Below, in pieces: positions 24,360 to 31,360 of a stretch of 41,434 nt of DNA (position 1 is its first letter; each line of letters begins with the position of its first letter). The stretch lies in the NCBI GenBank assembly GCA_964481445.1, contig CAYZTQ010000008.1, positions 1-41,434 on the forward strand, written 5' to 3'. Source of the DNA: UBA1038 sp964481445 (GTDB lineage: Bacteria > Bacillota > Clostridia > Christensenellales > Aristaeellaceae). The position numbers and the translations under genes were made by a program. The notes under the pieces are model-generated. The model did not search any database. It was not told the DNA's origin and saw only the letters and a program-made list of their open reading frames with translations.

Positions 24360-25430
24360 ATGAGCCAGACAGACAGAACCCTGCAGCCGGTCTCGGGCTT
24401 TTCCGCCTTTGTGAAGAGCTTCGGGCTGCCCCGCCTCATCATCGCGGGCTTCCTGATGCTGCTGTTCGCGGCAGCGCCCTTCGTGGGCTCCGACTTCTTT
24501 ACCCAGCTGACCAATACCATCAACCGCTTCAGCTGGAACGCGATCCTGGTGCTCTCCATGGTGCCCATGGTGCATTCGGGCTGCGGGCTCAATTTCGGCC
24601 TGCCGCTGGGCATCGTGTCCGGCCTGCTGGGGGCCACCCTCTCCATCGAGCTGGGCTTCACCGGCGGCATGAGCTTTGTGATGGCCATCGCCATCGCCAC
24701 GCCCTTCGCGCTGCTTTTTGGCTTCGGTTACGGCCAGCTGCTCAACAGGATCAAGGGCGGCGAGATGATGATCGCCACCTATGTGGGCTTTTCGGCCGTG
24801 TCCTTCATGTGCATCGCCTGGCTGCTGCTGCCCTACCGCAGCCCCAACATGGTCTGGGGCCTTGCTGGCAAGGGCCTGCGCACCACCATCTCGGTGGAGG
24901 GCTACTACGACAAGATACTGGCCAACTTTCTGAAGATCGAGCTCGGCACCTTCAGCGTGCCGGTGGGCACGCTGCTGTTCTTCGCGCTGCTGGCCTTCCT
25001 GATGTGGGCCTTTCTGCATACCAAGGCGGGCACGGCCATGACGGCCGTAGGCTCCAACCCCACCTTCGCGCGCGCCTCCGGCATCAATGTGGATAAGGTG
25101 CGCCTGCAGTCGGTCATCATGTCCACCTGGCTGGGCGCGGTGGGCATCCTGGTGTATCAGCAGGGCTTCGGCTTTATCCAGCTGTACATGGCGCCCTTCT
25201 TCATGGCGCTGCCCGCCATCTCGGCCATCCTGATCGGCGGCGCGAGCGTCAACAAGGCCTCCATCACCAATGTCATCATCGGCACCTTCCTGTTTCAGGG
25301 CATCGTCACCATGACGCCCACGGTGATGAACAACATCATCCGGATGGATATGAGCGAGGTCATCCGCGTCATCGCCTCCCAGGGCATGATCCTCTACGCG
25401 CTGACCAGAAAAACGGGGGGAAGCAAATGA
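24360..25430 (+). CDS. ABC importer permease 1 (RbsC-like)
   Basis: 356 residues with about eight to ten hydrophobic segments (for example about 25-42, 60-75, 78-95, 98-125, 190-220, 250-275, 285-300), fitting BPD_transp_2-type permeases. It contains GCGLNFGLPLGIVSGLLGA early and AVGSNPTFARASGINVDKVRLQSVIMS, the family's conserved cytoplasmic loop, followed by LIGGASVNKASI. Its sequence parallels the next permease (GMGLNFGMTLGAMAG, AVGQDLQVARDAGIDVERTR, LVGGASVEKATI), so the two are probably paralogous and form a heterodimeric channel. SD GAGGTGA lies 5 nt before the ATG; it overlaps the next gene by 4 bp. Confidence 0.9.
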   Translation: MSQTDRTLQPVSGFSAFVKSFGLPRLIIAGFLMLLFAAAPFVGSDFFTQLTNTINRFSWNAILVLSMVPMVHSGCGLNFGLPLGIVSGLLGATLSIELGFTGGMSFVMAIAIATPFALLFGFGYGQLLNRIKGGEMMIATYVGFSAVSFMCIAWLLLPYRSPNMVWGLAGKGLRTTISVEGYYDKILANFLKIELGTFSVPVGTLLFFALLAFLMWAFLHTKAGTAMTAVGSNPTFARASGINVDKVRLQSVIMSTWLGAVGILVYQQGFGFIQLYMAPFFMALPAISAILIGGASVNKASITNVIIGTFLFQGIVTMTPTVMNNIIRMDMSEVIRVIASQGMILYALTRKTGGSK

Positions 25431-26551
25431 AAAATCAATCTCAGGCGTCCGGCGCGGGGGCTCTGGCCCGTTTTCTGCGCCAGAACTCCGTGCCGGTCAT
25501 GTTCATCCTCATCTGCGCGGTGCTCATTCCCATTTCGGGCTTTTCGGGGGGCTACCTGCTCAATGAGATCGTCACCCGCATGGGGCGCAACATCTTTTTG
25601 ATCCTCAGCCTGCTTATCCCCATCACGGCGGGCATGGGCCTCAACTTCGGCATGACGCTGGGCGCCATGGCGGGGCAAATCGCGCTGATCCTCGTGGCCG
25701 ACTGGCAGATCTGGGGCATCCCCGGCATCGTGCTTTCGATGATTATCTCCATCCCCATCAGCGTTGGGCTGGGCCTGTTCTGCGGCAAGATCCTCAACAT
25801 GGCCAAGGGCCGCGAGATGGTGACCAGCTATATCACCAGCTTCTTCATCAACGGCGTGTACCAGCTGGTGGTGCTGTACATGATGGGTCCCCTCATCCCC
25901 ATTATTCATTCCAGCATCAAGCTGCCCCGCGGCTACGGCATCCGCAATACCGTCAGCCTGCTCAACATGCGCCAGAGCCTGGATAACCTCTTGGCCATCC
26001 GGGTGATGGGCGTCAAGATCCCCACGCTCACCTTCCTCATCATCGCCCTGATGTGTCTTGCCATCGTCTGGTTCGGCAGGACCAAGCTGGGGCACGATAT
26101 GCGCGCGGTCGGGCAGGATCTGCAGGTGGCGCGCGACGCGGGCATCGACGTGGAGCGCACCAGGATCGTCTCCATCGTCATCTCAACGGTGCTGGCGGGC
26201 TTTGGCATGATCATCTACCTGCAGAACATGGGCAACCTGTCCACCTACAGCAGCCACACGCAGATCGGCATGTTCTGTATTGCGGCCCTGCTGGTGGGCG
26301 GCGCCTCGGTGGAAAAGGCCACCATTGGCAACGTGTTCCTCGGCGTCACGCTCTTCCACCTGATGTTCATCGTGGCGCCGCAGGCCGGGGCCAAGATCAC
26401 GGGCGACAGCATGATCGGCGAGTATTTCCGCGTGTTCGCCTCCTACGGGGTCATCACCATCGCGCTGATCATGTATGAGACCAGAAAGCGCAAGGCCAAG
26501 CTGCTGGCAGGCAAACAGCTGCAGCTGGAGCAGAGTGAGGACGAAAAATGA
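25427..26551 (+). CDS. ABC importer permease 2 (RbsC-like)
   Basis: 374 residues, starting on an ATGA overlap with permease 1. Multiple membrane spans; the conserved cytoplasmic loop is AVGQDLQVARDAGIDVERTRIVSIVIS and the late glycine-rich motif is LLVGGASVEKATIGN. GMGLNFGMTLGAMAGQIALI resembles the matching region of permease 1. It probably forms the transmembrane channel together with permease 1. The C-terminus is basic and then Gln/Glu-rich. It overlaps the small downstream gene by 4 bp, tying that gene to the operon. Confidence 0.9.
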   Translation: MKNQSQASGAGALARFLRQNSVPVMFILICAVLIPISGFSGGYLLNEIVTRMGRNIFLILSLLIPITAGMGLNFGMTLGAMAGQIALILVADWQIWGIPGIVLSMIISIPISVGLGLFCGKILNMAKGREMVTSYITSFFINGVYQLVVLYMMGPLIPIIHSSIKLPRGYGIRNTVSLLNMRQSLDNLLAIRVMGVKIPTLTFLIIALMCLAIVWFGRTKLGHDMRAVGQDLQVARDAGIDVERTRIVSIVISTVLAGFGMIIYLQNMGNLSTYSSHTQIGMFCIAALLVGGASVEKATIGNVFLGVTLFHLMFIVAPQAGAKITGDSMIGEYFRVFASYGVITIALIMYETRKRKAKLLAGKQLQLEQSEDEK

Positions 26552-27018
26552 GCAAGAGAACGCGCGTCATTTTATACAGGCTGGGGGCGGTGCTGCTGCT
26601 GTGCGTCATTGCCGCCGTGATGCTGCGGGTGGGCCGCGGCCATACCGTTTATTTTGACAACAAGAGCTTTGAGTATGAGGGGCAGAGCTACCCCTACGCC
26701 TACCGCATGACGGTGAAGCATCGGGATGAGCAGATCGCCAAGCTGGGCAAGCGCGAGCGCGGCATGGCCACCTGGATCGGGCAGGATTTTGAGATGCAGG
26801 TGGACGTGGTGCAGGAAAAGGGCGCGGAGCCTGTCAGCCACCCCATCAGGCTGAAGCTGCCCTACAGCATGGACGGCATTGTGGTCAACCTGCCCGCCAT
26901 GCTGGCCGGGCTGCCGCAGGAGGTGTACGCCAGCGAGTTCATCCCCAGCGAGCCGGAGGGCGCGCAGGAAGAGGAGGCGCTGCCGGCGGAGGAAGCCCCC
27001 ATGCCGGCCGATATCTGA
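26548..27018 (+). CDS. Small membrane-anchored protein of the DUF3798 importer operon
   Basis: 156 residues, no assigned function. The basic N-terminus (MSKRTRVILYR) and one hydrophobic helix (about 9-28) anchor it, followed by an extracytoplasmic beta-rich domain: HTVYFDNKSFEYEGQSYPYAYRMTVKHRDEQIAKL, ATWIGQDFEMQVDVVQEKG, and SHPIRLKLPYSMDGIVVNLPAMLAGLP. The C-terminal 25 residues are Glu/Pro/Ala-rich. From memory it resembles DUF6672, which co-occurs with DUF3798 transporters; I could not verify this. ATGA overlap with permease 2 argues for stoichiometric coexpression. It could be an accessory docking or assembly subunit of the importer. A terminator follows. Confidence 0.75.
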   Translation: MSKRTRVILYRLGAVLLLCVIAAVMLRVGRGHTVYFDNKSFEYEGQSYPYAYRMTVKHRDEQIAKLGKRERGMATWIGQDFEMQVDVVQEKGAEPVSHPIRLKLPYSMDGIVVNLPAMLAGLPQEVYASEFIPSEPEGAQEEEALPAEEAPMPADI

Positions 27019-27055
27019 GCTTCGACTGATTGACAGAAACATAACAGCCTTGACT

Positions 27056-27084
27056 GGGCCGTCCGCGCGGCCCTGTTTTTCTTT
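27056..27084 (+). terminator. Terminator of the DUF3798 transporter operon
   Basis: Stem GGGCCG/CGGCCC (27056-27061 and 27068-27073) followed by TGTTTTTCTTTT. Confidence 0.8.
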
Positions 27085-27203
27085 TCTATTGATTTTGACC
27101 ATTTTCACGGTTGGAAAAACGTATTGCTTGACAAAATGTTATATAATTATCAAGATTTGTTCGATTGATTTACAGCAGGAAGCAGCTTTTTTGTGGTATC
27201 AGG

Positions 27204-27233
27204 TTGACAAATGTCCGAAGCAGTCGATATAAT
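27204..27233 (+). promoter_or_regulatory. Promoter of the CUT1-type sugar importer
   Basis: Consensus TTGACA (27204-27209), 18-bp spacer, consensus TATAAT (27228-27233). A second TTGACA at 27128-27133 lies in an A+T-rich stretch but has no well-spaced -10; it may be a second, weaker promoter. The leader to the ATG is about 58 nt. Confidence 0.75.
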
Positions 27234-27297
27234 AAGGCATCAAAACTGCATCTTGCGGAGCGAAAGCCCCGTACAGAACATCATAAGGAGGTACCCT

Positions 27298-28551
27298 ATG
27301 AAGAAACTGTTTGCCCTCTTGCTGGCCCTTGCGCTGATGCTCGGCGCGGTCGGCGCTCTGGCGGAAACCACCATCACCGTCTGGTGCTGGGACCCGGCCT
27401 TCAACATCTACGCGATGAACGAAGCCGCCAAGGTGTACAAGGAAATCAACCCCGATGTGACCATCAAGGTTGAAGAAGTGCTGTCTGCCGACTGCGAAAC
27501 CAGGCAGACCGCTGCGCTCGGCTCCGGCCAGACCGAAGGCCTGCCCGACATCGTTCTGATGCAGGATAACTCCGGCCGCCGGTTCCTGGATACCTATCCC
27601 GGCGCTTATTTCCCGATGGACGGCCTGGTGGATTATGACAGCTTCGCCTCCTACAAGATCGATAAGTTTACAAGCGACGGCAAGCGCTATGCCGTGCCCT
27701 TTGACAACGGCGTGGCCGCGACCTTCGTGCGCACCGACTATCTGGAGAAGGCCGGCTTCACCCTGGCCGACCTGACCGACATCACCTGGGACCGCTTTAT
27801 CGAAATCGGCCTCAAGGTGAAGGAAGCCACCGGCCAGTTCATGCTGGTCACCCAGGCGGGCTACGCGGATTTCGTCTCCATGATGACCCAGTCCGCCGAT
27901 TTCTGGTTCTTTGATGACGAGGGCAAGCCCAACATCAACACCAACCCCGCCGTCAAGGCGATGGTCGAGACCATTGTCAAGCTGCACAACAGCGGCATCG
28001 TCAAGGAAGCCGTTGACTGGACGGAATACATCGCCTCCTTCAACAACGGCTCCGCCGGCAGCACCATCCAGGGCTGCTGGATCATCGGTTCCATCGTCGG
28101 CGCTGAGGATCAGGCCGGCAAGTGGGGCGTGACCAACATCCCGCGCCTTGATATTGAAGGCGGCGTCAACTACTCCAGCCAGGGCGGTTCCTCCTGGGTG
28201 GTTCCCGCCAGCAGCAAGAACCCCGAGATCGCGGTGGACTTCCTGACCAAGACCTTCGGCGGCAGCGTTGACTTCTACCAGACCATCCTGCAGAAGTCCG
28301 GCGCCATCGCCACCTATCTGCCCGCTTCCAAGGGCCCGGCCTATGCCGAGCCGCATCCCTTCTTCGGCGGCCAGAAGGTCTTTGAAGACCTGATGGCCTA
28401 CTCCGGCAAGGTACCGCTGGTCAAGTACGGCGTGTACAACTACGAAGCGCGCGATGAGATCGTCAACGCCATCGAGGCCGTGTTCAACGGCGCGACGGTC
28501 GAGGCCGCTCTGAACGACGCCCAGGCTGCCGTTGAGTTTATCATGGAATAA
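27298..28551 (+). CDS. ABC transporter extracellular sugar-binding protein (family 1)
   Basis: 417 residues. Signal peptide at residues 1-22 (MKKLFALLLALALMLG then AVGALA) with an AxA-type cleavage site and no lipobox Cys. The mature protein is a MalE/UgpB-like solute-binding protein: ITVWCWDPAFNIYAMNEAAKVY, DIVLMQDNSGRRFLDTYPGAYFPM, YAVPFDNGVAATFVRTDYLEKAG and SSWVVPASSKNPEIAVDFLTKTFGG. The sugar is not predictable. The frame is open from 27211 inside the promoter, but AAGGAGGT lies 7 nt before the ATG at 27298. A 12-bp hairpin separates it from the permease genes. Confidence 0.94.
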   Translation: MKKLFALLLALALMLGAVGALAETTITVWCWDPAFNIYAMNEAAKVYKEINPDVTIKVEEVLSADCETRQTAALGSGQTEGLPDIVLMQDNSGRRFLDTYPGAYFPMDGLVDYDSFASYKIDKFTSDGKRYAVPFDNGVAATFVRTDYLEKAGFTLADLTDITWDRFIEIGLKVKEATGQFMLVTQAGYADFVSMMTQSADFWFFDDEGKPNINTNPAVKAMVETIVKLHNSGIVKEAVDWTEYIASFNNGSAGSTIQGCWIIGSIVGAEDQAGKWGVTNIPRLDIEGGVNYSSQGGSSWVVPASSKNPEIAVDFLTKTFGGSVDFYQTILQKSGAIATYLPASKGPAYAEPHPFFGGQKVFEDLMAYSGKVPLVKYGVYNYEARDEIVNAIEAVFNGATVEAALNDAQAAVEFIME

Positions 28552-28561
28552 CCCCGTTTCC

Positions 28562-28590
28562 GGCCCTGCGGCGCGCCGCGCCGCAGGGCC
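28562..28590 (+). other. Intercistronic hairpin after the sugar-binding protein gene
   Basis: Perfect 12-bp stem GGCCCTGCGGCG/CGCCGCAGGGCC with a 5-nt loop, then TTTGCC. It starts 11 nt after the stop codon. Partial termination or mRNA stabilisation is likely. Confidence 0.75.
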
Positions 28591-28621
28591 TTTGCCATAT
28601 ATGTGAGAAGGAGTGAAGCCC

Positions 28622-29521
28622 ATGACGCTGCACGCCGCGCGAAAGCCCCTGGGGCTGGAGCGCAGAACTGCCCGCAAAGGCTGGCTGTTTATCCTGCCGG
28701 CTGTTATTTTGATTGTGATGATGTCCTTTTACCCGATGGTAGAATCCCTGCTGCTGTCCTTTCAGACGGGGAAGGGCAACGACCTGACCTATAAGGGGCT
28801 GACCAACTATCAGCGTCTGCCCAAGGACAACACCTATATGACAGCGCTGGGCAACACCTTTTTTTATCTGATTGTTCAGGTGCCCATTATGCTGCTGCTG
28901 GCGCTGCTGCTGGCCAGCATGCTCAACGATAAAAAACTGCTGTTCAAGGGCCTGTACCGCACGATGATTTTTCTTCCGGTCGCCACCAGCCTTGTCAGCT
29001 GCTCCATGATTTTTTTGCAGATTTTCTCCAACAACGGGCTGCTCAACAGCCTGTTCACGCGCTGGGGATGGATTACGGAGCCCATTCCCTTTCTGACCAA
29101 CGCGGCTTATGCCCGGCTTGTCATCGTCCTCACCATGCTGTGGCGCTGGACGGGCTACAACATGGTGTTCTACCTGGCCGGGCTTCAAAACATAGACAGC
29201 CAGATTTACGAGGCTGCCCGCATCGACGGCGCCTCGGCTGTGCAGCAGTTCTCCAAGATCACCGTGCCGCTTCTGCGCCCCATCATCCTGTTTACCACCG
29301 TGCTTTCCACCAACGGCACGCTGCAGCTGTTTGACGAGGTGCGCATCATGACCGGGGGCGGCCCCGGCATCGGCACCGCCACGCTGTCGTTTTATATCTA
29401 CCGCATCACCTTTGAAAGCGTCCCGCGCTTTGGTTACGCGGCAGCCATGAGCTTCACGATTTTTGTGATGGTGGCCGTGCTGGCCTTCATCCAGATGCGG
29501 GTGGGGGAGCGTAAGCAATGA
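28622..29521 (+). CDS. Sugar ABC transporter permease, MalF-like
   Basis: 299 residues with six hydrophobic spans (first at about 22-43). The cytoplasmic EAA loop is EAARIDGASAVQQFSKITVPLLRP, which docks the ATPase. GLTNYQRL and GWLFILPAVILI are typical of CUT1 permeases. The ATG at 28622 is chosen over the in-frame GTG at 28613, because AGAAGGAG (28606-28612) is correctly spaced for the ATG. It overlaps the next permease by 4 bp. No ATPase is encoded in this operon. Confidence 0.93.
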   Translation: MTLHAARKPLGLERRTARKGWLFILPAVILIVMMSFYPMVESLLLSFQTGKGNDLTYKGLTNYQRLPKDNTYMTALGNTFFYLIVQVPIMLLLALLLASMLNDKKLLFKGLYRTMIFLPVATSLVSCSMIFLQIFSNNGLLNSLFTRWGWITEPIPFLTNAAYARLVIVLTMLWRWTGYNMVFYLAGLQNIDSQIYEAARIDGASAVQQFSKITVPLLRPIILFTTVLSTNGTLQLFDEVRIMTGGGPGIGTATLSFYIYRITFESVPRFGYAAAMSFTIFVMVAVLAFIQMRVGERKQ

Positions 29522-30345
29522 GAAAGAAGCGTCGTTTTGTTTTCCGTCCGATGCGGGTACTCAAGCACCTGTTTTTGATCGTGGTCAGCTTCCTGTCCGC
29601 CTTTCCCTTTTACTGGATGGTGAGCGCGGCCACCAACAACACGGCGGATATCATCCTTGGGCAAATCGCCCCGGGCAGCTACCTGTTGCAGAACTGGCAG
29701 ACGCTGACCGCGTCGGGCCGCATTGTCCCTGCCTTTTATAATTCCGTGCGCAACGCGGTGCTGCTGACGCTCAGCTCGCTGTTCGTCAGCTCCATGGCGG
29801 GCTATGGCTTTGTCATCTTCCGAGACAAGTGGAAGAACCGCGTGATGGCTGTGCTGATGCTCTCCATGATGGTGCCGGCCGCCGCCACGCTGATTCCGCT
29901 GTTTCGCATGTTCTCTCAGCTGGGCCTGATGAACACGGTGCTGGGCTTCATGCTGCCCGGCGTGTCGACCGTGTTTCTGATCTTCATGTTCCGGCAGGCC
30001 TCGCAGACCTTCCCGCAGGAGATCGTGCAGGCCGCCCGCATCGACGGCCTTGGCGAGTTCCGCATCTTCCTCAAGATGTTCGTGCCGGTCATGCGCCCCA
30101 CCTACGCGGCCGCGGCCATCGTCACTTTCATGAACGCCTGGAACAGTTACCTGTGGCCCCTGGTGATTTTGCAGGATCCCGCGCAGATCACCCTGCCCAT
30201 CTACGCGGGCAGCTTCCGCGGCGGCTATGTGCTGGATTATGGCGCCATCATGCTGGTGGTCACCATCTCCACCATCCCCATGCTGGTCATCTTCTTCACC
30301 CTGCAAAAGAGCTTCGTACAGGGCATTCTTGGATCGGTGAAATAA
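29518..30345 (+). CDS. Sugar ABC transporter permease, MalG-like
   Basis: 275 residues, starting on an ATGA overlap with the upstream permease. Six membrane spans; EAA loop QAARIDGLGEFRIFLKMFVPVMRP; SAFPFYWMVSAATNN near the N-terminus and the C-terminal FFTLQKSFVQGILGSVK are characteristic of CUT1 second permeases. It forms the channel with the MalF-like protein. The ATP-hydrolysing subunit must come from elsewhere, as with shared MsmX/MsmK-type ATPases in Firmicutes. Confidence 0.94.
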   Translation: MRKKRRFVFRPMRVLKHLFLIVVSFLSAFPFYWMVSAATNNTADIILGQIAPGSYLLQNWQTLTASGRIVPAFYNSVRNAVLLTLSSLFVSSMAGYGFVIFRDKWKNRVMAVLMLSMMVPAAATLIPLFRMFSQLGLMNTVLGFMLPGVSTVFLIFMFRQASQTFPQEIVQAARIDGLGEFRIFLKMFVPVMRPTYAAAAIVTFMNAWNSYLWPLVILQDPAQITLPIYAGSFRGGYVLDYGAIMLVVTISTIPMLVIFFTLQKSFVQGILGSVK

Positions 30346-30370
30346 TCAAGCAACCGATCGGAATCCTTCC

Positions 30371-30403
30371 AGAGGGCCGCGCCTGCGTTTGGCGCGGCCC
30401 TCT
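30371..30403 (+). terminator. Terminator of the sugar importer operon
   Basis: Perfect 13-bp stem AGAGGGCCGCGCC/GGCGCGGCCCTCT with a 7-nt loop, 25 bp after the stop. U-tract weak. Confidence 0.7.
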
Positions 30404-30446
30404 GTCTGCTGGCAGATGTGGAGATTTGCTGTACCCGCATGACAAG

Positions 30447-30559
30447 ACGCAAGACTTGCGTTTATAGGCGACATGATATACGCAGAAAATGCGTTTCATA
30501 AAAATAAATAAACGCAATAATTGCGTAATTTAGAATACATAAATACGCTAAAATTGCGT
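30447..30559. repeat. Array of four phased 15-bp palindromes, likely operators
   Basis: ACGCAAGACTTGCGT (30447-30461), ACGCAGAAAATGCGT (30480-30494), ACGCAATAATTGCGT (30512-30526) and ACGCTAAAATTGCGT (30545-30559). The shared form is ACGCA-N5-TGCGT; the fourth has one mismatch. Centre spacings are 33, 32 and 33 bp, close to three helical turns, so all sites face roughly the same side. The intervals are 17-18 bp and A+T-rich. The fourth site abuts the -10 box of the downstream HTH-MNT gene. Binding by that protein's own HTH is the natural inference. Units are too short for a CRISPR array. Confidence 0.85.
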
Positions 30560-30564
30560 ATAAT
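30536..30564 (+). promoter_or_regulatory. Predicted promoter of the HTH-MNT/HEPN gene pair
   Basis: Consensus TATAAT at 30559-30564, sharing its first T with the last palindrome; a poor -35 (TACATA, 30536-30541) sits 17 bp upstream. A protein on the fourth palindrome would block polymerase. Confidence 0.6.
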
Positions 30565-30612
30565 ACTTACGTATTCATGGCGCTTGTGATAAGGTACCGT
30601 CAGGTGATGAGG

Positions 30613-31083
30613 ATGACACTCAGAGAATTGCGAAAGCAGAACAAACTCACGCAGGCTGAATGTGCTGCCTATTTGGGCATTCCGCTGCGTACCTATCAGA
30701 GTTACGAGACCGATGCAAACAAACAGGCCTCGATGAAGTATGAATACATGCTGCAAAAGTTGGAGCAGTATGGCTTTGTTGACGAGGAACACGGCGTGCT
30801 CAGTATACAAAAGATCAGAGAGGTGTGCGGCAGTGTTTTTTCGGCCTACGATGTCGCCTATTGCTATCTCTTTGGCTCTTATGCAAAGGGAAAGGCAACA
30901 GAATCAAGCGATGTAGATCTGCTGGTCTCCACTTCCGTTTCGGGCATGCGCTTTTATGAGATGGTGGAAGCCCTCAGAGAAAGGCTGAAGAAAAAGGTTG
31001 ACTTGCTGAAGCTGGAGCAGCTGAAGGATAACATGGAACTTGTAAACGAAATACTGAAAGACGGTGTCAAGGTCTATGGATAA
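30613..31083 (+). CDS. mntA: HTH-fused MNT nucleotidyltransferase, MntA-type antitoxin
   Basis: 156 residues. Residues 1-45 form an XRE-type helix-turn-helix (MTLRELRKQNKLTQAECAAYLGIP, then LRTYQSYE). The C-terminal half is a minimal nucleotidyltransferase: GSYAKGKATESSDVD (88-102) is a perfect GSX10DXD motif with Asp100 and Asp102, and KKKVDLL supplies a third carboxylate, Asp120. In the MntA-HepT (type VII) system, MntA silences the HEPN RNase by adding AMP to its Tyr. ATG 30613 is preferred because AGGTGA is 5 nt upstream; ATGs at 30607 and 30577 are also in frame. It overlaps the HEPN gene by 8 bp. Composition is more A+T-rich than the neighbours, suggesting acquisition by transfer. Confidence 0.88.
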   Translation: MTLRELRKQNKLTQAECAAYLGIPLRTYQSYETDANKQASMKYEYMLQKLEQYGFVDEEHGVLSIQKIREVCGSVFSAYDVAYCYLFGSYAKGKATESSDVDLLVSTSVSGMRFYEMVEALRERLKKKVDLLKLEQLKDNMELVNEILKDGVKVYG

Positions 31084-31267
31084 TCAAAAAGCGGACGACT
31101 ACTACCTCAGGAAAATCGTGACGGATTTGAAATTCATCCTGGCGCACACGGAGGGGCTGCGAAACAGAATTGTCCATGAGTATGGCAAGGTTGACCTTTC
31201 TATTGTCCACGATACCGTACAAAAAGACATTCCCGAACTGCTTCGCAGCCTTGAGCAAGCCGAGTAG
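31076..31267 (+). CDS. hepT: HEPN (HepT-type) toxin, internally deleted
   Basis: 63 residues; family members are usually about 105-140. Residues 1-27 (MDNQKADDYYLRKIVTDLKF, then ILAHTEG) match the usual N-terminal helix. Residues 28-63 (LRNRIVHEYGKVDLSIVHDT, then VQKDIPELLRSLEQAE) match the usual C-terminus. The RX4HXY RNase and AMPylation motif is intact (Arg29, His34, Tyr36). The central helices, roughly 45 residues that normally include an IPW-like segment, are missing without a frame break, at about 31154-31159. The bundle may not fold, so the toxin is probably inactive or altered. The ATG at 31076 overlaps the mntA stop by 8 bp. The family call rests on both ends; the deletion estimate is from memory of homologues. 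Confidence 0.75.
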   Translation: MDNQKADDYYLRKIVTDLKFILAHTEGLRNRIVHEYGKVDLSIVHDTVQKDIPELLRSLEQAE

Positions 31268-31309
31268 AGGCAGGCTGAGCTGCAGCGGTGTGCGGTACTT
31301 ATAAACAAA

Positions 31310-31334
31310 GGCCCCCGAAAAATCTCCGGGGGCC
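31310..31334 (-). terminator. Terminator of the minus-strand operon (possibly bidirectional)
   Basis: Stem GGCCCCCG/CGGGGGCC (31310-31317 and 31327-31334) with a 9-nt loop. Read on the minus strand it is followed by TTTGTTT, a good U-tract, 27 bp after the peptidase stop. It may also end the plus-strand mntA-hepT transcript. Confidence 0.75.
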
Positions 31335-31360
31335 CATTTGTTCGATATTGTCAGGCAGCC

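Noticed and set aside
28613..28621. GTG start for the MalF-like permease
   Set aside because: The SD AGAAGGAG directly abuts this GTG but is well spaced from the ATG at 28622.
30447..30559. CRISPR array or replication iterons
   Set aside because: The 15-bp units are palindromes with 17-18 bp A+T-rich intervals, there are only four, and no cas or rep gene is nearby. A regulator operator fits better.
30577..30612. Upstream ATGs for the HTH-MNT gene
   Set aside because: 30577 would leave only a few nucleotides of leader after the predicted start site and no SD; 30613 has AGGTGA at a proper distance. The choice remains moderately uncertain.
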